The notes beneath the pieces were generated by a model. It ran no database searches. It was not told the DNA's origin and worked only from the letters and a program-made list of their open reading frames with translations. A stretch of 64,000 nucleotides of DNA. Origin: Cladophialophora immunda. Taxonomy: Eukaryota > Ascomycota > Eurotiomycetes > Chaetothyriales > Herpotrichiellaceae. Location: the NCBI RefSeq assembly GCF_000835495.1, contig NW_015622547.1, forward strand, positions 2,604,001 to 2,668,000, in the 5' to 3' direction. The position numbers were made by a program, and so were the translations under genes. Below are positions 11,701 to 20,441 of this stretch, one piece after another (within the stretch, counting starts at the first letter, position 1; every line of letters starts with the position of its first letter).

Positions 11701-12295
11701 GCGAAACATGTGCAGGCTCTGAAACTATTCCTTCTCTTGTGGGGCTCATGTCCAGATTTGTCTCAAATGTATCCTGCTGATTGCCGCCATTGATCTCATC
11801 CTCTTCGCTGTCCACATCCCTCTCCGTCGCGGCTAGATCCTCCTCGTCCGCTATTCTTTGGTAGGACTCGTGCAGGCCGCCGGGGGGACTGGAGAACTCG
11901 GTAGGGCTATTGAGAGGCGGGCCGTGTCTGGAATGCGGCGGTGTCGTGAGCCCATTCGTTCGCGCAGGGCTTGGACTTTTCCTCCTGGACAGCTTCGGTG
12001 AAGGCTTCAAGTGTCTGCTAGTCCGGGCCGCAGTATAGTCGAACAATGAAGTGCGAGTCGACCGATTGCCGGAATCTTTGCCTGTCTGCAACGCTTTGCT
12101 TGTGCCCAGGGCGCGTCGAGGTTTGACAGGCCCCGTCTTGACTGGAGACGGAATATGCGAGACATCTGAGATACGGGAGTCGTCAATCAAGCTGTCCGTG
12201 AAGAACTCGTCACTTGGTAAAGTCCTGTGCAAGGGAGCGATCGCCGCGTTGCGCTGGGCGGTTGAAAGAGGATTGTTTTCTTTGTTCCGAGACAT
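8759..12295 (-). CDS. Large disordered protein with C-terminal membrane anchor, unknown
   Basis: The frame is uninterrupted from the ATG at 12295 and encodes 1178 residues. The N-terminal 900 residues are Ser/Pro/Thr/Arg-rich and probably disordered, with many SP and TP sites as in cell-cycle kinase substrates. An early KEN-type element (SRNKENNP) is present. A basic, coiled-coil-prone patch (RSFLARWRKETAERRAAKA) lies in the middle, and another helix (SRMERLMSNLHEARKGIARLE) precedes a CVRCG cysteine pair. The last 230 residues contain about three to four hydrophobic segments (IAYTTFTLPIPLLF, WLGYLTFSIWIWYILECVL, MLIAPVVTVSSVVWRLIVAV). I do not recognise the family. The KEN element and SP/TP density suggest a nuclear-envelope or spindle-pole role, but this is inference only. 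Confidence 0.8.
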   Translation of the reverse strand: MSRNKENNPLSTAQRNAAIAPLHRTLPSDEFFTDSLIDDSRISDVSHIPSPVKTGPVKPRRALGTSKALQTGKDSGNRSTRTSLFDYTAARTSRHLKPSPKLSRRKSPSPARTNGLTTPPHSRHGPPLNSPTEFSSPPGGLHESYQRIADEEDLAATERDVDSEEDEINGGNQQDTFETNLDMSPTREGIVSEPAHVSQQLTPVQSSSPSRANMQSPVDDRVESLSEPPTLDFLKNELTDWVLAAKLTPHVVDRAKDRARLEKLRQSRIPINFGEKSNEDQLNGEHRRNGLASVASRGPISFDNVLAVHTNGLHRTYSETSADLDPQKRVKAFRRATRPGVNSIAPEDDDGSDTPPELREKERLVAFSKSSRPKKENNEDSETQRPASVPKVLAFSRAYGRPRPHGTPSETMEDQGLPDDPTVASIASTVSEPLPGTTPHPDEDRATRSFLARWRKETAERRAAKAREDTDPSESQIDWAAAAADIPLPSIEKSSTPQDTPPKSMPSSIKTQRSMDRMRKWENDFTGLSFQVSESPPVRTRTNLNDTLREKEIEDLARQAVTTNRLDKIREKDPNVIVRKTSRNFSPQERKSAPPEPQETSPKADNVDLKDLGEAVPNTPVVVYRSSSSSTDKSKSSQRSMPDSLDQLQRLARAVSTTPRPSPATHELSLVLDDASAVPLPTLEDDLKSQSSLADHDNIDNKKKVAETPRVTGGWTDTILPDTVKTRNQTQRVTKYAQTPHVNAGGWIETPLPNGDRVPNIQIPRIVEEETEELVTGETPTDVAAADGMEHNAPPPAAPVEEPGSKIAPKKEEVILPKSALTNVLNEAKQKRLVSHDITDPPRDENDTLNLGDATIQSFEDLLTDAADITADLTSLIKAGAEEEVLALRERNKLTAPIALDEDTSSASEVAFIGHLTSRMERLMSNLHEARKGIARLEQKVSHTPSMSLTGPDQQMQALVAVEDPNQPCVRCGRSNDDISHLPHQKEPVAISSFMALPIAYTTFTLPIPLLFHPRTASQDNKRRNRFIDVLPGSPTWLGYLTFSIWIWYILECVLAEIYARPLYAERYIWPTQPEPEFPFVLPTMLYRWILGGSLGSMLIAPVVTVSSVVWRLIVAVCKVMGMWLGWWDGFVDDDRTRSIMATATKSAAQAVKSLISGPSGANPIEMEGLSMMNDEIL

Positions 12296-12972
12296 GGCGC
12301 GTGGAGTTGCATGCTTAGTCGTCGCATGCTACCTGATCCAGTTCTGCAGATGCAATTGTTGTGAGGCCATGTGGCAAGGACGTTCCAGCGCAGCACACGC
12401 GGAGACTTGAGCGTGGATATTGGGCCAAGTTGCAAACAAACACCCAAAGTGGAATGGGACTCGGATGCAAGATACGAGTGGAGAAAAGGTCGTGCCTGAG
12501 GCTGGTGGTGATGCGCATCTTCGCTTCACGGCGTGACTTCTTTGGGGTGAATATCCCGCCGCTCTGTGCATAAATCATCTCTAGTCATGTGAGTCTAAAG
12601 CGGCATGGTTTCCAGCTTCTATGCATAGCTCGAGGCTCTTGAGAATTGGATTGGACTTCCTCATCATCAGCAAGGCTCTCCTCTGATCCGGAGGACTTTC
12701 TAGTATATAGGTCTTTGGCTTTGATGACCATGTTCCTGGTGCTCTATTATGCTCCCCTCACATTTCCGCTGTATTACTCACACACTCTTGTGCTCCAACT
12801 CCGACAAAATTGACTCCTACCACAAAGTACGAGTAAAGTACAAAGATCCCACCGACTCTAACACCGCAATCATGTGTATCGTGAACCGACATTGACATCT
12901 AAAGCTCCTCTGCAATGCCGGGGTATGCCGGGCTCCACGACCAGGAAAGAAAACCCATGCAACTTCCTCTCC
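12296..12972. other. Intergenic, 5' flank of the large membrane-anchored protein
   Basis: This 677-bp gap holds the promoter of the leftward gene starting at 12295 and the 3' flank of the leftward gene ending at 12973. I see no coding region or repeat in it. Confidence 0.45.
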
Positions 12973-13662
12973 TCAACCTGCAGAAAGATACTTCCACCTC
13001 TCCCTCGCCTCGCTCTCCCTTCTCTGCTTCTCTTCCTCGCTTACCATTTCCACGCCTTGAGCAATCCTCTCATCCCTCGCCTCGACCACTGTTCTGACTT
13101 TCCAAGCCATGGCTGCAACCGCGCCGTATAGCACCGCGCTAATAAACTGCAGTGCAACCATGACATCCCAAATACTTTCATTCCCACCGGTGGCCGACGG
13201 GCATTCATTGCGTTGCAGCGACCCGTGAGGGTGATTTCCAACGCAGGCGCCCATGAAGAGGATAGAGCTGACAAAATGGATGATTGATAGTGTTGTGGAG
13301 AACCACAATGCCAGTCGAGGTGGATTGACCCGGGCGAGCACGTGTAAGTGGAGAGAAGGGATGGCATTAAAGAAGGCCAGCCCTGGGATGAGGATAGGCT
13401 GAATGACTTGGCCGCTGGCAGGAGGTCTGGTGTTAGTATTATCCCCAGGCGAAAGCATCGCGAAGTTGGAATGAGTGGCGACTTACAAGTTCAGGTCGGT
13501 GGTCAGCGAAGCGATCCATACCGCACCAAGTGCAATCTCGGCCATGCTCAGAAGGCCGATCGCAAGTACAAACCACGGTGCATAGCCTGTCCATTTTGAT
13601 GCTCTTCTCCAGCGCTCGTCGCCACGGAAGGAGGCGTCAGAGAGGCCTTCAATCCCAAGCAT
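12973..13662 (-). CDS. Four-span membrane protein, unknown function
   Basis: Two exons, 13662-13487 and 13426-12973, give 209 residues. The 60-bp intron (13427-13486) has a GTAAGT donor, a TACTAAC branch site and a CCAG acceptor, and the split codon joins cleanly as TTDLN-L-PPASG. Four hydrophobic stretches are visible: WFVLAIGLLSMAEIALGAVW, PILIPGLAFFNAIPSLHLHV, LWFSTTLSIIHFVSSILFMG and WDVMVALQFISAVLYGAVAA. The loop between the third and fourth holds two cysteines (CVGNHPH and NECPSA) that could form a disulphide. The tail is charged (EEEKQRRESEARERWK) and probably cytosolic. The architecture resembles small tetraspan fungal membrane proteins, but no family is recognised. Confidence 0.72.
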
Positions 13663-14483
13663 TGCTGGATAGAAGGCTTTATTTCTGGCGACTTGTGTTG
13701 TCTAAAGAGGATAGCTGCAGCGATGTGAAAGTAGGGGTCGTAGCAGTGGTGGGCCCCCTTTCACTTCTTCTCGAGAAGCAGTCCTACAAGATCGGAACTC
13801 CTTTCTGTGATTTCGTCGTCTGCCTTCTCAAGGAGCAACGCCACATCGCAACCCTGAGTCGGTCACACGCTACTGTTGAATGTCGGCCGCGAAGAGAGCG
13901 GGATAATTTGTAGACTTGGGACAATCACGACAATCCAGGAAAGGCTACCTCAAGGGTTTTGATGATAAAGCCCGTCTGGGGTGGTCGACAAAAGAGTGGA
14001 ATCATCGTCGCCGGGGCCCCTCATTCTTTAAGGACCTACGCAGATCTCAATGTCGCAGTACTAGTAGTAGCGTGCAGTGTAGTATGTCGATCAATTACGA
14101 GTCCTCGTACCTCCGAGTTCCGTCATCGTGCCGTGTGTGGGGAAGATATGTAGAGGAAGGCCTGATCGTCGCCCGCGCAAAGCCTTGATTCGATGTGGGC
14201 AAGGGAAGGCGAGCAAGGCTTGCAGTTGCTTGGTCAAGGCTTCGTTGTTGGGTCTTGTGCTCCATCGGCTCTGGTGCCGGATTCCGCTCTGCGCGAATAC
14301 GAACATTGCGGCTTGGTGGAGTGGCAGACGCTGCGCACAATGTGGCTGGAGAGTGTTCGACCTCTCTCCACAAGCTCTGCAAAGGCTGCCCTCAACATGG
14401 GATCCTAAAGTGTACTGCTACATAAACAAATTGTGCCGTAACTCATGAACATCGTCGCAGTCCGCCAATCGACCAAATGGGAG
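13663..14483. other. Intergenic, no gene seen
   Basis: This 821-bp gap lies between two leftward genes. It contains a tRNA-like stretch at 14308-14380 that was examined and rejected. Otherwise nothing recognisable was found. Confidence 0.45.
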
Positions 14484-16394
14484 TCACCCCCAGATCTCTG
14501 CGATTTTGGTGCTCAAGGCCTTTCCCACCTTCTTCCGAGGAATAGTAGACCCGAGGCGATCGCTTATCATCGCATCCCTCGCAGTGCCCTTCTCTTGCCC
14601 TTCAAAAGCTTCAGCCAGAGCACGCGGTGTCGGCCAGATTTTCTGAATTTCAATGGCCTTCTCTCCAGTGACACCTCTTGTACACATCAACATCCTGAGA
14701 TAGACATCTCGAAGCGTCATGCTCTCCGATTTGTCACACATGGCACTAAATACGGAGAATGTCATGCCAAAGGCTCTCCCCGGTGAAGTCTTTCTGAACC
14801 GTTCGAGTAATAACGATACGGCCTCGGCCTCGAAGCTTTGAGCTGGAATGACGTTGATGTCCTTGCTTTCGTACAATCCCTTCAGGGTTTTGGTCATTCT
14901 GGCAAGGTAACGAATCGTATCATCCAGCTTCGACGTTTGCTTGACAAAGAAGTTGTCAACCACTTGCATACTAGCGACAGCACTCTCCAACGCGTCGCCA
15001 TACTTCTCACTTCTTTCTGAAGAGATTGAGTACTCTTCGATGAGGTAGGTCACATTCTTGATCCCTGACCTGTGCAGCCGGAATTTCTGTTCGTGGAAGC
15101 GCCCGTCTTTAATACTGCTGATCAGGTCATCGAGCCGCTTGCGCTCTAGTATATGTTCCAAAACGATTTCCACTTTGTCGCCGGCTTCCTCACCGACGAT
15201 TGCTGCCTTGAGACTATTAGCGTAGAGTGGATTTACTTCTGCAACCCACAAGACGTCGCCTAGTGGCAGTGAGCGGATAATTGGAGCTATGCCCTGCTTT
15301 TTCAGCTCCCCAGATATGTAATCTCGGTCAGTTGTTGTGCGGACTTCGCGCATATCAAGCACCATTTTTACCTCGAAGCTTCCTGCCGGCAGGATAATGG
15401 TGTCTTGCACAGAGGAGCTGGAACTAGTCGGTCTTTGCCCAAGATTTCCGCTCCTCGGGCGGCCAAAACTCATCTCCGGTTCCGGCTCTGGCCAGTCGTT
15501 CTCAGAGATCGATAACACTTCCAAGTGGTCAAACGCCCCGTGAGCTGGGGCGCCACTAAGCTGGGTGTGCTGTGGTGGAGCGGCCGAAGCAGACTGTTTC
15601 TTCCTAGGTTCTGGCGTGACTGATTTCGAACCATCTAGGCCACGAGTTGGTGCAGACTTTCGCTGGTTCGGTTTGTTCGCAGCAACAACTCGACCGCCAG
15701 CGCTTGCCTGTATACCTTCGGCGACCTCCCATCCTTCATCCGACAAGTAATATCTTTTCGTCGGATGACCTTTAGTACAGACAAGCTCTTTTGACTCCAA
15801 TGTTTGCATCGACTTCCATGCTGTGAAGAATTTGGTAGGATCACTCGGAACAGTGTAGCTCGCATCGCAGTGAGGTTGTGCCAATTCAATGAGGTCAGGT
15901 TTCGGGATAGCCTGATTGCTCTCTCGGTCTAAGCTGCCGAGAGCCACTATCAACCCATATGCACCAGATTTGTATTTTGGAACGTATGGTTGGGTCTTCC
16001 GCTTTCGCCGGACTGGCGACGACTGTTCAGCTTCGACTGCTTCGGCCGTATCTAGTGGCAAGCCTTCCGATGTCCTGTTTCTCTTGCGTTTCTTCTTGGG
16101 CATGGGCAGTCCGTTTTGCTCGCAATGCTGTTTCAGCTTCTCCGTAAGTCGGTCGCATAATTTTGGGCCCAGACCGTTGAGTTGTTGAGCTTCGGAAGGG
16201 TGGCTGAAAGCCAAGGGGCACGCTTTTATGGACTGATAGGCCTTTTTATAACTGTGGTTGTTAGTCCAATCGCACAAAATGTCAAAGGAGAGGGCGGAAT
16301 ACACAGTATAACCTTTGCTGTTTCGTTCCTTTGCCTCATCCATCCATTCCTTCAGCCATCCAGCCAGCAGCGGGTTTGCACAATCTTCGGCCAT
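14484..16394 (-). CDS. MUS81: Crossover junction endonuclease MUS81
   Basis: Mus81, with an Eme1/Mms4 partner, cleaves replication forks, flaps and nicked Holliday junctions in the nucleus. The start MAEDCANPLLAGWLKEW is the family's N-terminal helix-hairpin-helix domain, continuing to HPSEAQQLNGLGPKLCDRL. A winged-helix linker follows, then the XPF-type nuclease core with LPLGD and the catalytic signature ERKRLDDL, and finally a C-terminal helix-hairpin-helix region. A 51-bp intron is proposed at 16252-16302 (GTATTC donor, CTAAC branch site, CACAG acceptor). It is stop-free and in frame, so the unspliced frame reads through. Removing it restores SKGYTVYKKAYQS, the expected family sequence. 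Exons 16394-16303 and 16251-14484 give 619 residues. The key catalytic residues are intact. Confidence 0.93.
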   Translation of the reverse strand: MAEDCANPLLAGWLKEWMDEAKERNSKGYTVYSALSFDILCDWTNNHSYKKAYQSIKACPLAFSHPSEAQQLNGLGPKLCDRLTEKLKQHCEQNGLPMPKKKRKRNRTSEGLPLDTAEAVEAEQSSPVRRKRKTQPYVPKYKSGAYGLIVALGSLDRESNQAIPKPDLIELAQPHCDASYTVPSDPTKFFTAWKSMQTLESKELVCTKGHPTKRYYLSDEGWEVAEGIQASAGGRVVAANKPNQRKSAPTRGLDGSKSVTPEPRKKQSASAAPPQHTQLSGAPAHGAFDHLEVLSISENDWPEPEPEMSFGRPRSGNLGQRPTSSSSSVQDTIILPAGSFEVKMVLDMREVRTTTDRDYISGELKKQGIAPIIRSLPLGDVLWVAEVNPLYANSLKAAIVGEEAGDKVEIVLEHILERKRLDDLISSIKDGRFHEQKFRLHRSGIKNVTYLIEEYSISSERSEKYGDALESAVASMQVVDNFFVKQTSKLDDTIRYLARMTKTLKGLYESKDINVIPAQSFEAEAVSLLLERFRKTSPGRAFGMTFSVFSAMCDKSESMTLRDVYLRMLMCTRGVTGEKAIEIQKIWPTPRALAEAFEGQEKGTARDAMISDRLGSTIPRKKVGKALSTKIAEIWG

Positions 16395-17189
16395 CCTCAC
16401 CAGAAGAAAAGCGCAATTCAGAATCAGTCATGTATGCTGCGATAACATGCCGATACACAAGAGAAAAATAGTCTCGGTCCGATGTTGCGTTGTCGTGTTT
16501 ACTCGACTGGCACAATTGAAGCTGGAGTGGCCGCATCGACGTTCCCCGCGGACGCGTCCGTGGCTTCCAAACGCGGTGTCATGTGATTGTCAGGGGCGGG
16601 CTAATGCGCCTACCTACCAAGGAATCGCAGGTTCCCCTTTCCCATTCAATTTAACATGGACTTTATGAAGCCCATCTTAGACACTTTTTAACGACTAAAA
16701 TGTTCGAGCAAAATGCTCCTAAGCCTAAATCTTTTGGGTGCTATAAGGCCGCTCTCTGAAGAAGTATCCTCGAACCAAGGCGGTGAATAGACTCTGGCAC
16801 TCTCGATTGCAAGAGAACAGGATAGACGGGACGATAATGAACACGCGAGAGCCCAATCCAGCTGTTGAGACCATCAGCCTGAACGCCGCGTGCCATTCCG
16901 TCCTATGCGGACGCGCTTCAAGAGCTCACTAAGACGGCGGGAAACAGGAGAGATGGTCGACGCTAGGCGATATATCGAAGGTAGTATGTTCCGCGGAGGA
17001 GTTGTTGGTACTACAAAAGAGTACCTCAAGATCAGGAATGATCACCCTGATACGTCGACGTCGATGCCGGACGATATGTAGCGGTACTTCAATTGACCGG
17101 GGAAATAGTGTAACTACATAGGGGGAAACTCGGGTTAGATCTCGGACGTTGAAGACAATGTACAATCTAACGAATATGTCTCCCTTTCC
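16395..17189. other. Intergenic, 5' flank of MUS81
   Basis: This 795-bp gap holds the MUS81 upstream region and the 3' flank of the bZIP gene. It includes an ACGCGTCC-like GC-rich patch near 16548-16560, which resembles an MluI cell-cycle box core (ACGCGT). A role in G1/S timing of MUS81 is speculative. Confidence 0.35.
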
Positions 17190-19029
17190 TTACCTCCTTC
17201 TTTGCGCTGGCGTGTGCTGGATCCTCAAGTCCATGCCATACGTGTGGTAATTCTGGTCCTTCAGCAGTAGACTAGCGTAAGTATTTACTGCGTTCATGTT
17301 GAGAGGCTTCGGCGGCGGCACATCTGGTGCATTGACCAGTTCCAAACAAGGTCCATCTGCCACTATAGACGAATCGTAAAGGCCGGGGTATTTCACAAAG
17401 AAACCAGGATCCAGTTTCAGCACCCATCGGCCAAAGTTTATCAGCTGCTGGCAATAGGCGCTCGTTGCTGCTTTTGTCCGTTTCAGCGGTCCTTCGCTCC
17501 ACAGGTCTTGCGCCGGTCCGTGGCCTGCTGAGTCGGATGGATCGAGGGTGGCTCGTAGCGCAGTCTGAACAAGTCCGGTCACGCTTTTATATGACCGGTC
17601 AGCGGACCCATCTCGAACGGGAAATTCTTTCTGCAGCACAAATGACTTGTGCATGTTTCGGAAGACTTGGTCAACATCATATCCGTCCGACAGTATTAAA
17701 GTGTTGCGTATACTTGGAAAGGGAATCCAGTCAATGGCAGAGAGGTGTGGGAGCGCAATCTGGACAGGCGTGGGCGTGTTCGTGGCGGGAATATCGGCCG
17801 CGGCTTCGGCTGTGCGTGTGACTTGCCACCACAGCACCCATCGGATTGTCGTGTAGGAATCTGTGATCTCAAGCCAGTTCTTCATGCTGGGCCAGCATTC
17901 CTCGAAGAATCCGTCTATCATGGCGTCGATTAGTTGCGGAGCCCTGTTTTATTGATCCTGGTTAGTACCGCCGGCTCAGGAGGGAAACTTTGACCAGGAC
18001 AGCAAAATTGAGAGATATATACCGGGTATGCTGGCGTGCAATTCCCCCTCGTCTGAGTATGTTGATTATGCAATCCAAGTGTGCTGAAAACACAGAAGTG
18101 GGAGCTGAGATTCCTGTATCTTTCCCACTCATCATTGTCATCGGGGTGGTAGGCGAGAAGTTGTTATCGAAGCAGGTGGTATCGTAAGCACTCCAGGTCT
18201 CATCGCTAACTGTAGCCGTACCTATCATCTCTGCATCTAATGTGTTTAAAGTATCCGATGTGTTCGGGAAAGGAACATTTGCTATTTCTTCCGAGAAATC
18301 AAACGACGATGGCTCCAACGCTTCTGGAACCCCGTCGCGCTGACATTGTATCGTTGTACAGTTTGACTGGGCCGTCTGGTGTCTGAGCGAGGGGGAAACA
18401 GACTGTGGCAGGACGTCGTTGTTTTGGGCAGTAGCTCTTGTCTGGTCGCAGCAAACAGACTCGGAGTCTGCTCTATTTTCGTGTGCTGTGGTCAAGCACA
18501 CTCCCTCCGACGCTTCGGACTGTTCGCGATCTGAAAAGTCGTCCTTGTCCTCGATAATACCCTCCGGGTCTGCACTCGAAGGTTGAAGCACGTTCTGATC
18601 TTGCTTCGTGGCTGTGCCCAGCATCAGCTCTCAACATTGACCATTACACCACCTTCAGATGAGACCAACCCTTACGAAGGAGATGCGGTGCCAACGATTC
18701 TGCCGACGAATTCGCCGTCGTAGCAATGCTGAGAAGTTTACTTCGCGCTTTCTGCAGTGCTCTCCGGAGTTCGGCCACTTCTTTCATCAAGTCCTGCACG
18801 TGCAAGTTTGCATTGTCTCGTTGATAGGACGCAACTTGTTTCTCCAAATCTTGAATATATGCGGCTTTCCGCTCTCTGGTCGTTCTTTGTGCAAGACGAT
18901 TTCTGATTCGCCTGGGACGTCTTAGTGTCCATTCCAGCCCTTCAATGAGCATGTCCACAAATACCTCTGATCTTTCACCCCGCTTAGGGCATTTTCTGTA
19001 CCTCGATGCCCTGTGAGCGGCGCTGACAT
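17190..19029 (-). CDS. bZIP transcription factor with DUF3425 domain
   Basis: Four exons (19029-18965, 18911-18676, 18611-18023, 17943-17190) give 547 residues. All three introns (53, 64 and 79 bp) keep frame. Splicing the first creates a complete basic region, QRRIRNRLAQRTTRERK, followed by a heptad leucine-zipper-like helix (LEKQVASYQRDNANLHVQDL). The C-terminal half (FFEECWPSMKNWLEI, PFPSIRNTLILSDGYD, FGRWVLKLDPGFFVKYP) matches the fungal DUF3425 domain that commonly follows such basic regions. The middle is Ser/Thr/Asp-rich, as in activation domains. It is probably a nuclear regulator. It is transcribed away from the neighbouring transporter and oxygenase genes and is a plausible local regulator of them, but this is inferred from position only. 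Confidence 0.85.
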
Positions 19030-19423
19030 TTTACATTTGACGCGTCGATTGAGTTGGGTTAGAGAACACGGACCAATACCAGTGCCTTGGTCTACAATAA
19101 TGATGGTAGTGTTTATAGGTTCTTTATACAGAGGTGAAAGGGAGGAATATGGAGGATGCTCAGTAGTTAAGTTTCCCGAGGCGCTCCCGTTTGGTAGCTT
19201 CGTGCCCACGGGGTTGACCTCGGCTAGGGCCGGATACACACACTCCTGGTTCCTTCTCGCCTTGTCCCCGCAGCCAACTCTGATATTTAACGTCCACTTC
19301 TTTCGCTCATGGCAGCACAGTCTATTTACAAGGGCCTATCTACTTTCCGTGGGCCCAGACTCGTTGTTCCATGGTCGCGAGCCAGCCTTAACCCTGAAAG
19401 TACGGCCCAAACGGTGACCTTGT

Positions 19424-19547
19424 GAAATGGTGTCGGAAGATTTGGGGTCGAGGTAAGAGGACACGGATCGTCATCCCATGGTTGGGATGTACCCCTTGAC
19501 AAAATGGCAAAAAGAAGCAAATATGAACACGACCGGAGTAATGCCTT
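19424..19547 (+). repeat. Left arm of 124-bp inverted duplication
   Basis: This stretch is repeated in inverted orientation at 19773-19896 with only two mismatches in 124 bp. Both mismatches are C here versus T in the other arm, read on the same strand. The arms are separated by 225 bp. The sequence reads as an open frame similar to part of a decayed short-chain dehydrogenase, so it is more likely a rearrangement junction than a transposon terminus. Confidence 0.9.
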
Positions 19548-19720
19548 GTATGAAATCAGCTGCGAAAGGATCAAGCAGGAATCCGTCGAAGTGTAAAAGG
19601 ATTCGATTCATTGCCACGAGGATCTCAACTTCTCAATCGCGGGCTCTGTGTCGACGAATTGGATACAACCCAGAAGAGAATGGCGATATGATCATGATGC
19701 ATTCTAATTTGGTTCCGTCT
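19430..19720 (+). pseudogene. Fragment of a decayed short-chain dehydrogenase (internal part)
   Basis: Reading rightward from the left repeat arm, the frame continues past the duplicated part as SNALYEISCERIKQESVEV and then meets a TAA stop near 19600. Further on, in shifted frames, a stretch reads FSIAG and CVDELDTTQKRMAI, loosely like the NNAG strand and following loop of a short-chain dehydrogenase. It lies on the strand opposite to the fragment carrying the N-terminal TGGARGLG motif. Original order and identity are inferred; similarity is weak and unproven. Confidence 0.35.
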
Positions 19721-19772
19721 TTACCCCTGATCACGAGGATCCTCGTTAGGGACAGGACATGAGTTCGCTCTT

Positions 19773-19896
19773 AAGGCATTACTCCGGTCGTGTTCATATT
19801 TGCTTCTTTTTGCCATTTTGTCAAGGAGTACATCCCAACCATGGGATGACGATCCGTGTCCTCTTACCTCGACCCCAAATCTTCCAACACCATTTC
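19773..19896 (-). repeat. Right arm of 124-bp inverted duplication
   Basis: This is the inverted partner of 19424-19547, 122 of 124 bases identical. On the minus strand it continues without a break the frame that begins with the TGGARGLG dehydrogenase fragment. Confidence 0.9.
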
Positions 19897-20075
19897 GTTT
19901 GCTTATGGCCTCATCATCCTGGAAACCGACAAGAACGATCTCTTTACCTCACTGCTTGGCAAAAGATACGGCAAGAGCGTTGCCTAAGCCACGAGCTCCT
20001 CCCGTGGCGAATACAATGTCCTGAACGCAAGGCTACCCATCTTTGAGGCTACAAGAACCCCTAAAATCGGTACCA
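19775..20075 (-). pseudogene. Relic of a short-chain dehydrogenase/reductase, N-terminal part
   Basis: On the minus strand one frame reads DFRGSCSLKDG, a TAG stop, then DIVFATGGARGLGNALAVSF, then AKQ, a TGA stop, then GKEIVLVGFQDDEAISK. TGGxRGLG is the cofactor-binding glycine motif of short-chain dehydrogenases, and EIVLVGFQDDEA occupies the position of the second strand and its acidic cofactor-specificity residues. The two in-frame stops mark it as dead. The frame then enters the right arm of the inverted duplication. It sits directly upstream of an intact MFS transporter, as a former member of the local cluster would. Confidence 0.6.
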
Positions 20076-20441
20076 CCTGCGTATACAATACATTGCGAAA
20101 GATATACACGGACCAACTTTGAGGACTTGCTCAGAGCAAGACAAGCTCGAATTGATAGGAAATGTGTACTGCCTGGGTCTGGACGGGAGATCTGGGCCGG
20201 CTTTTCTGGCGGGCTGCGGCCCAAAGTACACATACCGAGAGGGCGTGTCACTGAGCGATGACACACCACCACTGCTGACACAGCTAGGGTACACTTGCAA
20301 TCCCCAAGGCTGGGGTATGTGGGGACCCCATATATTCCCTATGTTTAAAACATGGGATGGGTTGCCTTCGCTTGTCTGATTCAGAGCCACAACCTCAAGT
20401 TTCTCTGCCTGATATCCGAGTCGCGGTCATTCTCCCTCACA

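Noticed and set aside
14308..14380. A 73-base stretch with an A-box-like TGGTGGAGTGG and a B-box-like GTTCGACCT, resembling a tRNA.
   Set aside because: The T arm does not fold with a 5-bp stem and 7-base loop, position 33 is not T, and the acceptor ends pair poorly. The spacing is a chance resemblance or at most a very degenerate relic.
18912..18964. A bZIP start at 18958 (MDMLIEGLEWTLRRP) without an upstream exon.
   Set aside because: Treating this stretch as a 53-bp intron creates the complete basic region QRRIRNRLAQ from an upstream exon beginning MSAPLTGHRG; the unspliced version lacks the normal residues before it.
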